DNA of 47,721 bases from Treponema sp. GTDB taxonomy: Bacteria > Spirochaetota > Spirochaetia > Treponematales > Breznakiellaceae. Numbering within the stretch: the stretch's first letter is position 1; each line of letters opens with the position of its first letter. The DNA lies in contig WQYB01000014.1 in the NCBI GenBank assembly GCA_009781475.1, positions 1 through 47,721 of the forward strand. The letters are read 5' to 3'. The position numbers were made by a program, and so were the translations under genes. The notes beneath the pieces are model-generated. The model saw only the letters and a list, made by a program, of their open reading frames with translations. It had not been told where the DNA came from and made no database searches. Positions 33,935 through 44,204 of the stretch are shown one piece after another.

Positions 33935-35875
33935 TTAAACTTCAATAAAAATACCGTCACCTAATAAAGCCTTAAACTCTTTTTCATCAAGGGTTTCTTT
34001 TTCCAATAAAGCCAGCGCAACATTGTCCAGTATATCGCGGCGATCTTCTAGCATTTTTTTTGCTTTGGCATATTCGGTTTCAATTATACGTGCGACTTCT
34101 TCATCAATATATTGCTGGGTACTTTCTGCATATTCGCGCTGGAAAGAAGGTTCGCGCTGCTCCTGCCCTGTCATGCTCATTCCGCGTGTTGTTAATGCGA
34201 CATTTTTAAATCTATCGCTCATACCGTAATCTGTTATCATCTTGCGTGCAATATCTGTCGCTCTTGTAATATCGTTTGATGCTCCTGTGGAATATTCGCC
34301 GCTAACCATTTCTTCGGCAATACGCCCTCCCAAAAGAATATCTATTTGCCCCAAAAGATCGGATTTTCTTACCTTATAGCGATCTTCTACCGGAAGCTGC
34401 AGCATATAACCCAAAGCAAGACCGCGCGGAATAATCGAAATTTTTTGAACAGGATCTGCGTTAGGTGTAAAAGCTGCAACTATGGCGTGCCCTGCTTCAT
34501 GGTAGGCTGTGCATTTTCTGTCTTCCGGTTTTTGAACACGGGTTTTTTTCTGCAATCCCGCAATAATTTTTTCAATCGCTTCGTCAAAATCAGTTTGCAT
34601 TACAATTTTTCTTCCTGCTCTGACCGCTAAAAGAGCTGCTTCGTTTACAACATTGGCAAGGTCTGCGCCGGAAAAACCGGATGTAACACGAGCGACAATT
34701 TCAAGATCTACGCTAGGATCTAAACGCACAGGTTTTGAATGAATGTTTAGAATTGCTTCTCTTCCTTTTAAATCGGGTCTGTCAACAAGAACTTGTCTGT
34801 CAAATCTGCCGGGACGAAGAAGCGCGGGGTCTAAAACATCGGGGCGGTTTGTCGCTGCTAAAATAATAAGACCGCTTGTTCCGTCGAATCCGTCCATTTC
34901 TACAAGAAGCTGATTTAATGTCTGCTCACGTTCATCATTGCCGCCGCCTATATTATTAATTCTGCTTTTGCCGATGGCGTCTAACTCATCAATAAAAATA
35001 ATACAGGGTGCTTTACCTCTTGCCTGTTTAAATAAATCTCTTACTCTTGCAGCTCCTACACCGACAAACATTTCTACAAAGTCTGCTCCGCTCATACGGA
35101 AAAAAGCGACTCCCGCCTCTCCTGCTACCGCTCTTGCAAGAAGTGTTTTTCCAGTACCCGGAGGTCCGACCAAAAGCACACCCTTTGGAATCTTACCGCC
35201 TATTTCTTTATATTTTTCAGGACTTTTTAGAAAGTCAACAACTTCAACAAGTTCTTCTTTTGCTTCATCAACACCTGCAACATCGTTAAAACGTGTAGTA
35301 ATATCACCTTCTGCGACAATAACGGCGCGGTTTTGCCCGACAGAAAGCACATTACTGCCGAAATTTCCAAAACGTTTAATTATAAACCGCCAAATCAGAA
35401 TAAAAAAAGCAAGCGGTAATATCCAGCTTAAAATAAAATTTAATACAGCGCTTCCTTCACGGGAAATTGCTGTATATGCGACATTATTTTCATCCAGAAA
35501 CTTTAAAAAATCTTCGGTTACTATAGAAACTGTGCGGTATACTTTATCCTGCTGAACTCCATCATAAGAACGAATAATCGAACTTCTTGAAGAATCTCTT
35601 TTATTAGGATTGGAATAACCTGTAAGATAAGTGTCGGTTAATTCAACCCGTTTTATTTCTCCGGTAGAAATAAGTGCTTTAAATTCTGAAAAATCTATTG
35701 GTGAATTTAATTTGCTGAGAAATACATAATTAAAAAGGCTGATTCCTACAAACAGGATTAAAAGATAAATAAGAAGATATTTCCAGTTACCAAATCCTTT
35801 AAAATCCGGCATTTTACCGCCAAAAGGAAACATAGGACCGCCGCTGTCTTTTTTGTCGCCGCTGTTTTCGCTCAT
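33935..35875 (-). CDS. ftsH: ATP-dependent zinc metalloprotease FtsH
   Basis: A 646-residue membrane AAA protease that degrades damaged or regulatory membrane and cytosolic proteins. Membrane spans lie at about 33-52 and 146-166, with the small periplasmic domain between. Walker A is GPPGTGKT (237-244), Walker [10 protein letters not shown] (292-300), the SRH is [20 protein letters not shown], and the zinc site is HEAGH (459-463). Length is normal. No Shine-Dalgarno precedes the ATG; TATACT ends exactly 6 nt upstream, suggesting a leaderless message. It is divergent from polA. Confidence 0.97.
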   Translation of the reverse strand: MSENSGDKKDSGGPMFPFGGKMPDFKGFGNWKYLLIYLLILFVGISLFNYVFLSKLNSPIDFSEFKALISTGEIKRVELTDTYLTGYSNPNKRDSSRSSIIRSYDGVQQDKVYRTVSIVTEDFLKFLDENNVAYTAISREGSAVLNFILSWILPLAFFILIWRFIIKRFGNFGSNVLSVGQNRAVIVAEGDITTRFNDVAGVDEAKEELVEVVDFLKSPEKYKEIGGKIPKGVLLVGPPGTGKTLLARAVAGEAGVAFFRMSGADFVEMFVGVGAARVRDLFKQARGKAPCIIFIDELDAIGKSRINNIGGGNDEREQTLNQLLVEMDGFDGTSGLIILAATNRPDVLDPALLRPGRFDRQVLVDRPDLKGREAILNIHSKPVRLDPSVDLEIVARVTSGFSGADLANVVNEAALLAVRAGRKIVMQTDFDEAIEKIIAGLQKKTRVQKPEDRKCTAYHEAGHAIVAAFTPNADPVQKISIIPRGLALGYMLQLPVEDRYKVRKSDLLGQIDILLGGRIAEEMVSGEYSTGASNDITRATDIARKMITDYGMSDRFKNVALTTRGMSMTGQEQREPSFQREYAESTQQYIDEEVARIIETEYAKAKKMLEDRRDILDNVALALLEKETLDEKEFKALLGDGIFIEV

Positions 35876-35881
35876 CGAGCA

Positions 35882-35887
35882 AGTATA
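35882..35887 (-). promoter_or_regulatory. -10-like TATACT, 6 nt before the ftsH ATG
   Basis: On the minus strand TATACT (35887-35882) is followed by TGCTCG and the ATG. The spacing suggests a transcript starting at the initiation codon. No clear -35 hexamer is found at the expected distance. Confidence 0.4.
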
Positions 35888-35921
35888 TCATACTTAAGTA
35901 TTTTTATGCTACTATGCTGGT

Positions 35922-38879
35922 ATGGAAAATACTGATTATAAAGCTCCCCTTTATTTAATTGACGCTTACGGTCTTATATACCGTTCGTATTTTGCATTTT
36001 TAAATCATCCTCTGCGCAACAGTTCGGGAAAAAATATTTCTGCATTATTCGGATTTGCCCGCACAATTGTAACGCTTGTTAACGACGGCGCTCCTGCGGC
36101 AGACAGCGAAGGAAAACTTTTGGAAAAACCGGAAAAACCATTACGCCTTGCCGCCATTTTTGATTCTAAAACTCCGACATTCAGGCATAAAATGTACAGC
36201 GAATATAAGGCAAACAGGCAGAAAACACCGGAAGACTTACACGAACAAGTTCCGTTAGTTGAAGAATTTTTACAAACGCTTGGTATTCCGTGTCTTAAAG
36301 CTGATGGCTTTGAAGCGGATGATATAATAGCTACACTTGCGCAAAAATGCAAAAGCGAAGGCAGGCAATGTTACATACTTTCGTCGGATAAAGATTTACT
36401 TCAATTGGCAGGCGATGGAATATTTGAATTGCGTCCTGCAAAAATAAATAAAAGTGAAACTAATATAACAAGTTCAGGTCCCGCATGGGATTTAGTCGGA
36501 GCGGATGAAGTTAAATCCGAATGGGGTGTAGAACCTTCAAAAATACTCGATCTTCTTTCTTTGACAGGAGATGCATCTGATAATATTCCAGGAGTAAAAG
36601 GAATAGGAGAAAAAACTGCAGTAAAACTGATTACGCGCTACGGTTCACTGGATGAAATCTATAATAATATCGCCGCTATTGAAGGATCTGCCGGCAAAAA
36701 AATATCGGAAGGAAAAGACAGCGCTTATTTTTCCAAATCACTCATTCGTCTGCGTGAAGATGTTGAATTACAGATAACAAGTATAGACGAACTTTCAATA
36801 GAAGAATTAAACCGAAGCGAAGGTGCAGCTGTACTCATGCGCGAGGGTGTACGTCAAAGCGCAAAGTTACTTGATCAAAATGCAAAATCTTCGCTTCAAA
36901 CTAAGAAATTAACCACGGAGTACTATTGTCCTACAGACAACTTGGAGTTTCACGGAGAAAATAATAATAACGAATCAAACCCTCCGTGTTCCTCCGTGTC
37001 CTCTGTGGTTTCTTATTCTTCTTTGGTAAACCAAGAAACAGACGAATCTTTAATTGGTGAGGGGGTTTATAAGACAGTCCTTGATATAGAAGAATTAAAA
37101 ACCATTTTGGAACAGGCAAAAAAACAAAAACTTTTAGCGCTGGATTTTGAAACAGATTCACTAGATGCCTGGAATACACGCCCTATCGGTATTTCATTGG
37201 CATTAAAACCAAAAGAAGCCTTTTATATTCCGCTTGCTCCCCATGATGTAAATAACGAAGCCGGCTGCTGTGTATTTATTGAGCCGCAAAAAGTATATGA
37301 GCTTCTTTACCCCATTTTTTCCGACAGTGAAATGACAATCGCCGCGCATAATGCTAAATTTGATTACAAGGTAAGCCGCGGTCTTGGCGCACAGCGCTGG
37401 AAATGCAAAATTTGGGATACAATGATAGCTTCGTGGCTTTCCGATCCTGAACGCAACAACTATTCTTTGGATTCGCTTGCATCATATACTTTTGACTGCA
37501 CACCAATAAAATATAATGATATTGTCGCAAAAGGCGCTGCCTTTGATACTGTTTCATTGGAAACAGCAACACAATATTCATGCGAAGATGCTGATTACTG
37601 CATCAGATTAAAACATTATCTTGAACCAATTTTAAATAAAACAGAATCCGTTAATCTGTTTGAAAATTTGGAAATGCCTCTTTTACCTATCCTTGCCGAA
37701 ATGGAAGGTGAAGGAATAAAAATTGAACCAAAAGCTCTTATCGAATACGGTAAAGAACTTGCTGCAGAACTTGATAGAATCCAATCTGAAACATGGAAAA
37801 TAGTCGGACATGAATTTAATTTATCTTCGACAAAACAGCTTCAGGAAGTACTTTTTACAGAAAGAAAATTAACACCGGGGAAAAAAACAAAAACAGGTTT
37901 TTCAACAGACGCTGCTGCACTGGAAGAGCTTGCCCGTGAAGATCCTGTCCCAGCTTTAATCCTGCGGCATCGGACGCTGGCAAAATTAAAATCAACCTAT
38001 GTAGATACTTTGGCGGACATGGCAGACAGCCAAAGCAGGCTTCATACAAATTTCGTGCAGACAGGAACCGCTACAGGCCGTCTTTCCAGCCGTGAACCCA
38101 ACTTGCAGAACATTCCCATCCGGGCAGAAGAAGGACGGAGAATCCGTGAAGCCTTTGTCGCAAAACCGGGATACTTTTTAATTTCTGCCGATTACAGCCA
38201 AATTGAACTTGTTATACTTGCTCATCTTTCGCAGGATAAAAATCTGATTTCTGCTTTTACAGGAAACACCAAAACAGGATTTCAGGATGTACACACACGC
38301 ACAGCGTCATTGATTTTTGGCATTGATGAAAGCGAAGTAAAAAGCGAACAAAGGCGCATGGCAAAAACAATAAATTTCGGAGTAATTTACGGCATGAGCG
38401 CGTTTCGTCTTGCCAATGAATTAAACATCAGCAGAACTGAAGCGCAGAATTTTATCAGCGCCTATTTTAAAACATATTCGGGTGTTCAGAAATTTATAGA
38501 AAACCTTATAACCAAAACCGAACAAACCGGTTTCGTGACTACAATTTCAGGACGCCGCCGTTATATCCCGCTTATAAATTCCCGCAACAAAACAGAGAAA
38601 TCGGCAGCTGAAAGAATTACAGTAAACACGCCGATTCAAGGGTCGGCTGCGGATATTGTAAAAACTGCCATGATCAATCTTGATAAAAGACTTATAAAAG
38701 AAAACTCAAATGCACGTCTTTTATTACAGGTTCATGACGAACTGATTTTAGAATGTCCAAAAGATAAATGCGATGAAACAATAACTCTTGTAAAAGATGA
38801 AATGGAAAAAGCAGCTGTTTTAAGCATTCCATTGCGCGTAACTGTTGAAACAGGTGATACATGGGGACGTTTTCATTAA
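35922..38879 (+). CDS. polA: DNA polymerase I with repeat-encoded linker
   Basis: A 985-residue polymerase used in repair and Okazaki-fragment processing. The 5'-3' exonuclease domain covers about residues 8-310 (YLIDAYGLIYRSYFA, DGFEADDIIATLA). The 3'-5' proofreading domain begins LLALDFETDSLDAWN (about 405-418) with its Asp and Glu present. The polymerase has motif A DYSQIELVILAHLSQD, motif B RRMAKTINFGVIYG and motif C VHDELILE. Residues about 329-366 between the two exonuclease domains come from a CACGGAG palindromic repeat and are Ser/Asn-rich, which explains the extra length. The start has no Shine-Dalgarno (TATGCTGGT before ATG). It is divergent from ftsH and convergent with recR. Confidence 0.97.
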   Translation: MENTDYKAPLYLIDAYGLIYRSYFAFLNHPLRNSSGKNISALFGFARTIVTLVNDGAPAADSEGKLLEKPEKPLRLAAIFDSKTPTFRHKMYSEYKANRQKTPEDLHEQVPLVEEFLQTLGIPCLKADGFEADDIIATLAQKCKSEGRQCYILSSDKDLLQLAGDGIFELRPAKINKSETNITSSGPAWDLVGADEVKSEWGVEPSKILDLLSLTGDASDNIPGVKGIGEKTAVKLITRYGSLDEIYNNIAAIEGSAGKKISEGKDSAYFSKSLIRLREDVELQITSIDELSIEELNRSEGAAVLMREGVRQSAKLLDQNAKSSLQTKKLTTEYYCPTDNLEFHGENNNNESNPPCSSVSSVVSYSSLVNQETDESLIGEGVYKTVLDIEELKTILEQAKKQKLLALDFETDSLDAWNTRPIGISLALKPKEAFYIPLAPHDVNNEAGCCVFIEPQKVYELLYPIFSDSEMTIAAHNAKFDYKVSRGLGAQRWKCKIWDTMIASWLSDPERNNYSLDSLASYTFDCTPIKYNDIVAKGAAFDTVSLETATQYSCEDADYCIRLKHYLEPILNKTESVNLFENLEMPLLPILAEMEGEGIKIEPKALIEYGKELAAELDRIQSETWKIVGHEFNLSSTKQLQEVLFTERKLTPGKKTKTGFSTDAAALEELAREDPVPALILRHRTLAKLKSTYVDTLADMADSQSRLHTNFVQTGTATGRLSSREPNLQNIPIRAEEGRRIREAFVAKPGYFLISADYSQIELVILAHLSQDKNLISAFTGNTKTGFQDVHTRTASLIFGIDESEVKSEQRRMAKTINFGVIYGMSAFRLANELNISRTEAQNFISAYFKTYSGVQKFIENLITKTEQTGFVTTISGRRRYIPLINSRNKTEKSAAERITVNTPIQGSAADIVKTAMINLDKRLIKENSNARLLLQVHDELILECPKDKCDETITLVKDEMEKAAVLSIPLRVTVETGDTWGRFH
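36912..37015 (+). repeat. CACGGAG-type palindromic repeat, copy C, inside polA
   Basis: The left arm AACCACGGAG with TTTCACGGAG further in, and the right arm CCTCCGTGTTCCTCCGTG ending CTCTGTGGTTTC, are inverted relative to each other. The right arm is close to copy B as read in dus. Translated, it gives TTEYYC at the left and NPPCSSVSSVVS at the right, in frame with polA. Confidence 0.8.
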
Positions 38880-38888
38880 TACCTTTTA

Positions 38889-39491
38889 TTAAATTCTTAT
38901 TCTGCCGCGGAAACTTCGCGAAAGGGTAAGTTTATCGATATACTCGATATTTCCGCCGACAGGCATTCCCGAAGCAAGGCGTGAAATAATTACAGAATAT
39001 TCTTTTAAAGTTTTTTGAAGATACAACGCTGTTGTATCACCTTCGACTGTAGGATTTAATGCAAGGATTAATTCTTTTACCTGTTTATTTTTTGTATCGC
39101 TTAAACGATTTATAAGTTTATCGATTGAAAGGTTTGCAGGACTAACCCCGTCTAATGGAGCGATTAATCCGCCAAGCACATGATAAACGCCTGAAAATTC
39201 TTTTCCGTCTTCTATTATACGAATATCTTGTGCGCTTTCTACAACACATATAATTGAAGAATCGCGTTTTGGATCGCAGCAGACAAAACACGGGTCGGCT
39301 TCAGTAAAACCGCCGCAAATGCTGCACTTTCTTATCGCCTTGTGCAAACCTGAAAGTTCATTTGCTAAAGTAACGGCAAAGGAAGGATTACTGTCTAAAA
39401 TATGATACGCGATTCGCCCTGCGCTTTTTTTTCCGATACCAGGCAGCTTTGAAAATAAAACAACAAGCCTGTCTAAAGCATTACCGTTCAT
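38889..39491 (-). CDS. recR: Recombination protein RecR
   Basis: A 200-residue protein of the RecFOR pathway. It shows the helix-hairpin-helix LVVLFSKLPGIGKKSAGRIA, a four-Cys zinc finger (CSICGGFTEADPCFVC) and a Toprim domain with VVESAQDIRIIEDG, normal for the family. Its start overlaps the ybaB stop by 4 nt, so it is coupled in the dnaX-ybaB-recR operon found across many bacteria. It converges with polA, 9 nt away. Confidence 0.97.
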   Translation of the reverse strand: MNGNALDRLVVLFSKLPGIGKKSAGRIAYHILDSNPSFAVTLANELSGLHKAIRKCSICGGFTEADPCFVCCDPKRDSSIICVVESAQDIRIIEDGKEFSGVYHVLGGLIAPLDGVSPANLSIDKLINRLSDTKNKQVKELILALNPTVEGDTTALYLQKTLKEYSVIISRLASGMPVGGNIEYIDKLTLSRSFRGRIRI

Positions 39492-39811
39492 TGAAAACCC
39501 GGAAAACCTGCCATGTTCATGCCGCCCGTCATAGCGCCAACTTCAGAGCTGATTGCGTCTTTTACTTTTGCCATGCCGTCTGTAAAAGCTGCCATTATTA
39601 AATCCTGCAGCATTTCAACATCACCGCCGTCTATTGTCTGCGGCATTATGCGAACAGCTAAAACTTCGAGTTTTCCGTTAACATCGATTTCTACCATGCC
39701 GGCTCCTGCAGAACCTGTCGCTGTAATGACAGCAAGTTTTTCCTGAAAGCCGCTCATTTGCTCCTGTATTTTCTGCGCGTTTTTTAATAAATCAAACGGA
39801 TTAATATTCAT
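39488..39811 (-). CDS. YbaB/EbfC nucleoid-associated protein
   Basis: A 107-residue member of the YbaB/EbfC family, small DNA-binding dimers associated with the nucleoid (EbfC in Borrelia). It opens NPFDLLKNAQKIQEQM and contains the glycine-rich VEIDVNGKLEVLAVRIMP core; the end is Met/Gly-rich. GAGG lies about 9 nt before the ATG. It sits between dnaX and recR, the conserved position. Confidence 0.95.
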   Translation of the reverse strand: MNINPFDLLKNAQKIQEQMSGFQEKLAVITATGSAGAGMVEIDVNGKLEVLAVRIMPQTIDGGDVEMLQDLIMAAFTDGMAKVKDAISSEVGAMTGGMNMAGFPGFQ

Positions 39812-39843
39812 ATAATTTTACCTCATGTTTTATTAAATAAGAT

Positions 39844-41274
<1,431 letters not shown>

Positions 41275-41328
41275 GATGGTAGTTTATCATTTTATTACTA
41301 TATATAAAAGCCGTGACAAACCATCGCT

Positions 41329-41352
41329 AAAAAAAAGTGTCCTGCGTCAGGA
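41329..41352 (-). terminator. Terminator of the 4.5S RNA gene
   Basis: On the minus strand, TCCTG-ACG-CAGGA followed by CAC and eight Ts (41336-41329) forms an intrinsic terminator overlapping the RNA 3' end. Confidence 0.65.
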
Positions 41353-41443
41353 GTGCCGCGGCGCAGCGGACTTCCGCTTACCGTTGCTTCCTTCCGGACC
41401 TGGCGGGGTTAGGCGGCGTCTGCTCGCACGGTTCCTGACACAG
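41337..41443 (-). ncRNA. ffs: Signal recognition particle 4.5S RNA
   Basis: The minus strand contains CAGGTCCGGAAGGAAGCAAC, the hallmark apical loop of bacterial SRP RNA that binds Ffh. The ends pair over 10 bp (TGTGTCAGGA with TCCTGACGCA, 41442-41433 and 41352-41343), giving the roughly 100-nt small form. It lies upstream of dnaX, a common arrangement. Confidence 0.93.
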
Positions 41444-41451
41444 AACAATTA

Positions 41452-41480
41452 ATGTTATTACGCAGAGAATAAGTGGTCAA
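41452..41480 (-). promoter_or_regulatory. Promoter of the 4.5S RNA gene
   Basis: TTGACC (41480-41475), a 17-bp spacer and TAACAT (41457-41452) lie about 9 nt before the expected 5' end of the RNA. Confidence 0.6.
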
Positions 41481-41512
41481 GACGGTAAACTTACAAAACA
41501 GTTTTTTTGTTA

Positions 41513-41578
41513 GACAATTTATTGTCAGGTATCGGTTAATTCAGTTAAAAATCAATTCAATAAAATTAGAAATCAATT
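41513..41578. promoter_or_regulatory. Operator-like repeats upstream of the porin-like gene
   Basis: GACAAT-TT-ATTGTC (41513-41526) is an inverted repeat, and AAATCAATT occurs at 41549 and again 21 bp later at 41570. The remaining bases to 41640 are AT-rich with no further feature seen. Confidence 0.3.
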
Positions 41579-41654
41579 AACGTACTTTTCATTCATAAAA
41601 AAACTCTGATACTGAAAATTAATCTTTATAAAAAAGAAAAATTGGAGGACAATT

Positions 41655-42815
41655 ATGAAAAAGATTTTATTTACAGTGTTAATAACAACTTTATTAACGG
41701 CAGCAGCATTTGCGCAAAACCTTACCTTTGGCGGTTATTTTAACAGCGGTTTAGGATTAATAACCCAGGGTGATAATGACGCGGAAATAAAAGCATTTGG
41801 CGTTGATTCAGAAAGTAATGGTTACAGATTCAGGTTAAATGCAAATTACCAGAATAACGACAGAACTTCCGGTTTTAGATTAAGGCTGCAATCACAGCGA
41901 ACATTGGCAGATACCGGCGGATATTTATCAATTCCTTTCGCTTACGGATGGATGAATTTCTTTGATAATATGATTAGCGTTTCCGGCGGCATTGTTGACG
42001 ACAGCGCATGGCAAACAGCCGATTGGTGGATTAACGATGATGTTGGTGAAGGTCTTGGATTACTTCTTAAAATAGCGCCAATTGAAGGACTTAACCTGGG
42101 AGCAGGCGCTTATGTAAACAGTCAAAGGGGCGGAGGCAATAACAATGTTCTTGCACTCCCAGTCGGAAGCAATGGAATTAAACTTGGTGAAGTAAAATAT
42201 GTCATAAGCGGTTCATATCTGATGAAAGATGTATTTTATATCGGAGCTTCGGCTAGAACAGAAAACAGAACAGGAAATCAGCAATCCGGTGCAATTATCG
42301 GAGATCTGCGTCTTTTAATGATAAAAGATTTAACTGCGGTTTTCGCATTTCAATTGGATAATCTTCAGGATTTTGATAATACCGGTACTATGACTTTTTC
42401 GGAAACATTCGCATTCAAATTAACTGATGATATAAACGTAGGGTTGAACGCTGCGCAATTCTTTTTCAATGTTGATAATAGAGATCCCGCATTTCTTTTC
42501 AATTTATGGGGTTCATATACAATGGGTAGTTTAGTGCCAAGAATTGATTTGGTTTACTTTATTAATGGTGAAAGCAATGGAGCAAATTCAGCCAATTCCA
42601 GCACACAATTCCATCGCAAAGGTTATGCCGCTCGTCAAGATCGTTCAGTATTCAGCGTTAGACCTTCATTAAGATTCAACCTTGACAGTAGAACACATAT
42701 CGAAATTGGCGATGTATTATATCTTGATTCCGCAAAAAATGAAGTTACTAACTGGGGTAATGAAAAATCCCTTTTTACCAATGTATTTTACATTGATGTA
42801 AGATGGAGTTTCTAA
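41655..42815 (+). CDS. Outer-membrane beta-barrel (porin-like) protein
   Basis: A 386-residue protein with a classical signal peptide (cleavage after AAAFA, Gln next). The mature part alternates short amphipathic strands with Gly/Asn turns and ends in IDVRWSF; the C-terminal Phe is the usual outer-membrane barrel signal. Segments such as GGYFNSGLGLITQG and FRLNANYQNNDRTSGFRLRL are typical of treponemal porin-like proteins. The precise family and cargo are not recognised. GGAGG lies about 7 nt before the ATG, and a strong terminator follows, so it is probably an abundant single-gene transcript. Confidence 0.82.
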   Translation: MKKILFTVLITTLLTAAAFAQNLTFGGYFNSGLGLITQGDNDAEIKAFGVDSESNGYRFRLNANYQNNDRTSGFRLRLQSQRTLADTGGYLSIPFAYGWMNFFDNMISVSGGIVDDSAWQTADWWINDDVGEGLGLLLKIAPIEGLNLGAGAYVNSQRGGGNNNVLALPVGSNGIKLGEVKYVISGSYLMKDVFYIGASARTENRTGNQQSGAIIGDLRLLMIKDLTAVFAFQLDNLQDFDNTGTMTFSETFAFKLTDDINVGLNAAQFFFNVDNRDPAFLFNLWGSYTMGSLVPRIDLVYFINGESNGANSANSSTQFHRKGYAARQDRSVFSVRPSLRFNLDSRTHIEIGDVLYLDSAKNEVTNWGNEKSLFTNVFYIDVRWSF

Positions 42816-42843
42816 GAAGATAATACGAATAATCTGTTATTTA

Positions 42844-42877
42844 AACCAGCAGCCAAGCCCAGCTGCTGGTTTTTTTT
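42844..42877 (+). terminator. Strong intrinsic terminator after the porin-like gene
   Basis: A 10-bp perfect stem (AACCAGCAGC / GCTGCTGGTT) with an 8-nt loop is followed by a run of eight Ts. Confidence 0.9.
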
Positions 42878-42955
42878 AATTAATTTGCCTGACATTTCCA
42901 AATTTTTGTTGTATAATAATATGTATAATACGCTCATTCTGTCAGGAGGAAAATA

Positions 42956-43966
42956 ATGAAAACTGGAAAAAAAATATGTTTATTGGCTGTAGTATTGATT
43001 TTAATTTCGGCTCCGGTATTTTCACAATCCAATCCTATTGAAGATGTGCAAAAAGCGGTAAATTCTTTCTCAGCAGGAATGGCACAGGCAATGCCTTTTA
43101 ACTCAACAATCGGATTAAACTGGTCTGATCCTTATATCGGGCAGCTTTTAAGCGTACCTCCCAGTTTTGGCATAGGTGTTTCTGCGGGAGTAACATTTGT
43201 AAACCTTGATATAATAAATGGAATGATGGGAGAATTCGGCGATGCAGCGTCGATTGATATACCAATAGGTTTACCAATCCCGGGTTATACAATAGAAGGC
43301 AGAATAGGAGGATTTATCCTTCCTTTTGATATTGGTATTAAATTAGGCGTTCTGGATACTTCTAAAATGGGTATATTCGCTTCTCTTCCCGCAAATATAG
43401 ATTATTTACTTTTTGGTTTTGATGTCCGGTACTCGCTTTTGGACAGCAAAGTATTTCCAATTAAAGTATCTGTAGGAGCAGGTTTTAACCATTTAAGAGG
43501 CGGCATAAATACAACAATTGAAGGTGTTGCACAGCCAATTTCATTTGGATCAGGTTATACTCTTGATTTTACTGACCCAAATTTAGGACTTATTTGGCAA
43601 ACCAATGTATTGGAATTAAAAGCGCAGGTTTCATTTCCTGTTTTTATAATAACCCCGTATTTGGGAGCCGGTGTAAGTTATGCATGGTCAAAAGCAGGTT
43701 ACCAGGTAAAATCTGATATAACGTTTACACATCCCGGTGGTGCTACCGGTCTTAATAATGAAATTAAAAATTTATTAATGGGATTCGGCGTAACTAATGT
43801 TACAGATAAAGGCTTTGAATCGATTGTTAATGTATCGGACTGGAACATGAGATTTTACGGAGGTCTTTCCTTTAATTTATTTGTTATAAAAATTGACCTC
43901 ACCGGCATGTATAACGTAAGGGATTCAGGTTTCGGCGCTACAGTAGGACTTAGGTTCCAGCTATAA
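42956..43966 (+). CDS. Predicted outer-membrane beta-barrel protein
   Basis: A 336-residue protein with a signal peptide (cleavage near VFSQ). The body alternates Gly-rich amphipathic strands (FGIGVSAGVTFVNLDII, PIKVSVGAGFNHLRGG, PYLGAGVSYAWSKAGY) and ends GLRFQL, a barrel-like C-terminus. No function can be named; similar proteins are common in treponemes. CAGGAGG lies about 6 nt before the ATG. It is separated from the previous porin-like gene by a strong terminator. Confidence 0.75.
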   Translation: MKTGKKICLLAVVLILISAPVFSQSNPIEDVQKAVNSFSAGMAQAMPFNSTIGLNWSDPYIGQLLSVPPSFGIGVSAGVTFVNLDIINGMMGEFGDAASIDIPIGLPIPGYTIEGRIGGFILPFDIGIKLGVLDTSKMGIFASLPANIDYLLFGFDVRYSLLDSKVFPIKVSVGAGFNHLRGGINTTIEGVAQPISFGSGYTLDFTDPNLGLIWQTNVLELKAQVSFPVFIITPYLGAGVSYAWSKAGYQVKSDITFTHPGGATGLNNEIKNLLMGFGVTNVTDKGFESIVNVSDWNMRFYGGLSFNLFVIKIDLTGMYNVRDSGFGATVGLRFQL

Positions 43967-43991
43967 CACACAAACAGCGCTTCAGATATAT

Positions 43992-44106
43992 AATAAAAAC
44001 CCCCCAGGAAAAGGAGGTGAGGAAACCTGGGGAGTTGCTGTGGTACGAAGCCGCAAACTAAAGCATCCGCTGCATGGATAATAAAATCCATACCGTATCA
44101 TCAGTT
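43992..44106 (-). ncRNA. Candidate small RNA with anti-Shine-Dalgarno loop
   Basis: On the minus strand a promoter-like pair (TTGACC at 44141-44136, 17 bp, TATGTT at 44118-44113) is followed about 110 nt later by a terminator-like hairpin: stem CCCCAGG (44032-44026) / CCTGGGG (44008-44002), then GGTTTTTATT. The 17-nt loop holds TCACCTCCTTT, identical to the 3' tail of 16S rRNA. A second hairpin, ATGGAT/ATCCAT, lies near 44090-44073. No convincing protein is encoded. The alternative is a plus-strand 3'UTR hairpin with three AGGA motifs that could bind CsrA. Confidence 0.4.
44002..44032 (-). terminator. Terminator-like hairpin with C-rich loop
   Basis: A 7-bp GC-rich perfect stem (44002-44008 and 44026-44032) is followed on the minus strand by a T-rich run; there is no such run on the plus strand, so minus-strand termination is favoured. 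Confidence 0.6.
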
Positions 44107-44112
44107 AATACT

Positions 44113-44141
44113 AACATAGTAATTTTTGGATCACCGGTCAA
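44113..44141 (-). promoter_or_regulatory. Promoter-like sequence for the candidate small RNA
   Basis: TTGACC (44141-44136), exactly 17 bp, TATGTT (44118-44113). The -35 matches the TTGACC seen at the 4.5S RNA and rhomboid promoters. Confidence 0.45.
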
Positions 44142-44175
44142 GGACTTTCTTGACCTATCAAGCACTTTCTTGCCC
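44138..44175. promoter_or_regulatory. Two tandem palindromic sites between divergent promoters
   Basis: TCAAGGACTTTCTTGACC (44138-44155) and TCAAGCACTTTCTTGCCC (44158-44175) match at 16 of 18 positions, 20 bp apart. Each is also an inverted repeat of the form CAAG-N6-CTTG. They overlap the -35 regions of the candidate small RNA and of the transporter gene. Confidence 0.55.
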
Positions 44176-44198
44176 AATGCAAACTTTTATGCCATAAT
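44170..44198 (+). promoter_or_regulatory. Promoter of the transporter gene, leaderless spacing
   Basis: TTGCCC (44170-44175), 17 bp and CATAAT (44193-44198) end exactly 6 nt before the ATG at 44205. No Shine-Dalgarno is present. Confidence 0.5.
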
Positions 44199-44204
44199 AA
44201 AAAA

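Noticed and set aside
34938-35555. Plus-strand 205-codon frame inside ftsH
   Set aside because: Antisense to the conserved AAA domain; ftsH is unambiguous.
41275-41654. Hidden protein gene in the largest gap without a coding region
   Set aside because: It is explained by the 4.5S RNA with its promoter and terminator plus an AT-rich upstream region; no frame with start signals.
43855-44091. Minus-strand reading frame of 78 codons overlapping the end of the second barrel gene
   Set aside because: It runs antisense into the coding region, has no ribosome site, and its first third coincides with the structured candidate RNA. I treat the region as RNA, not protein.
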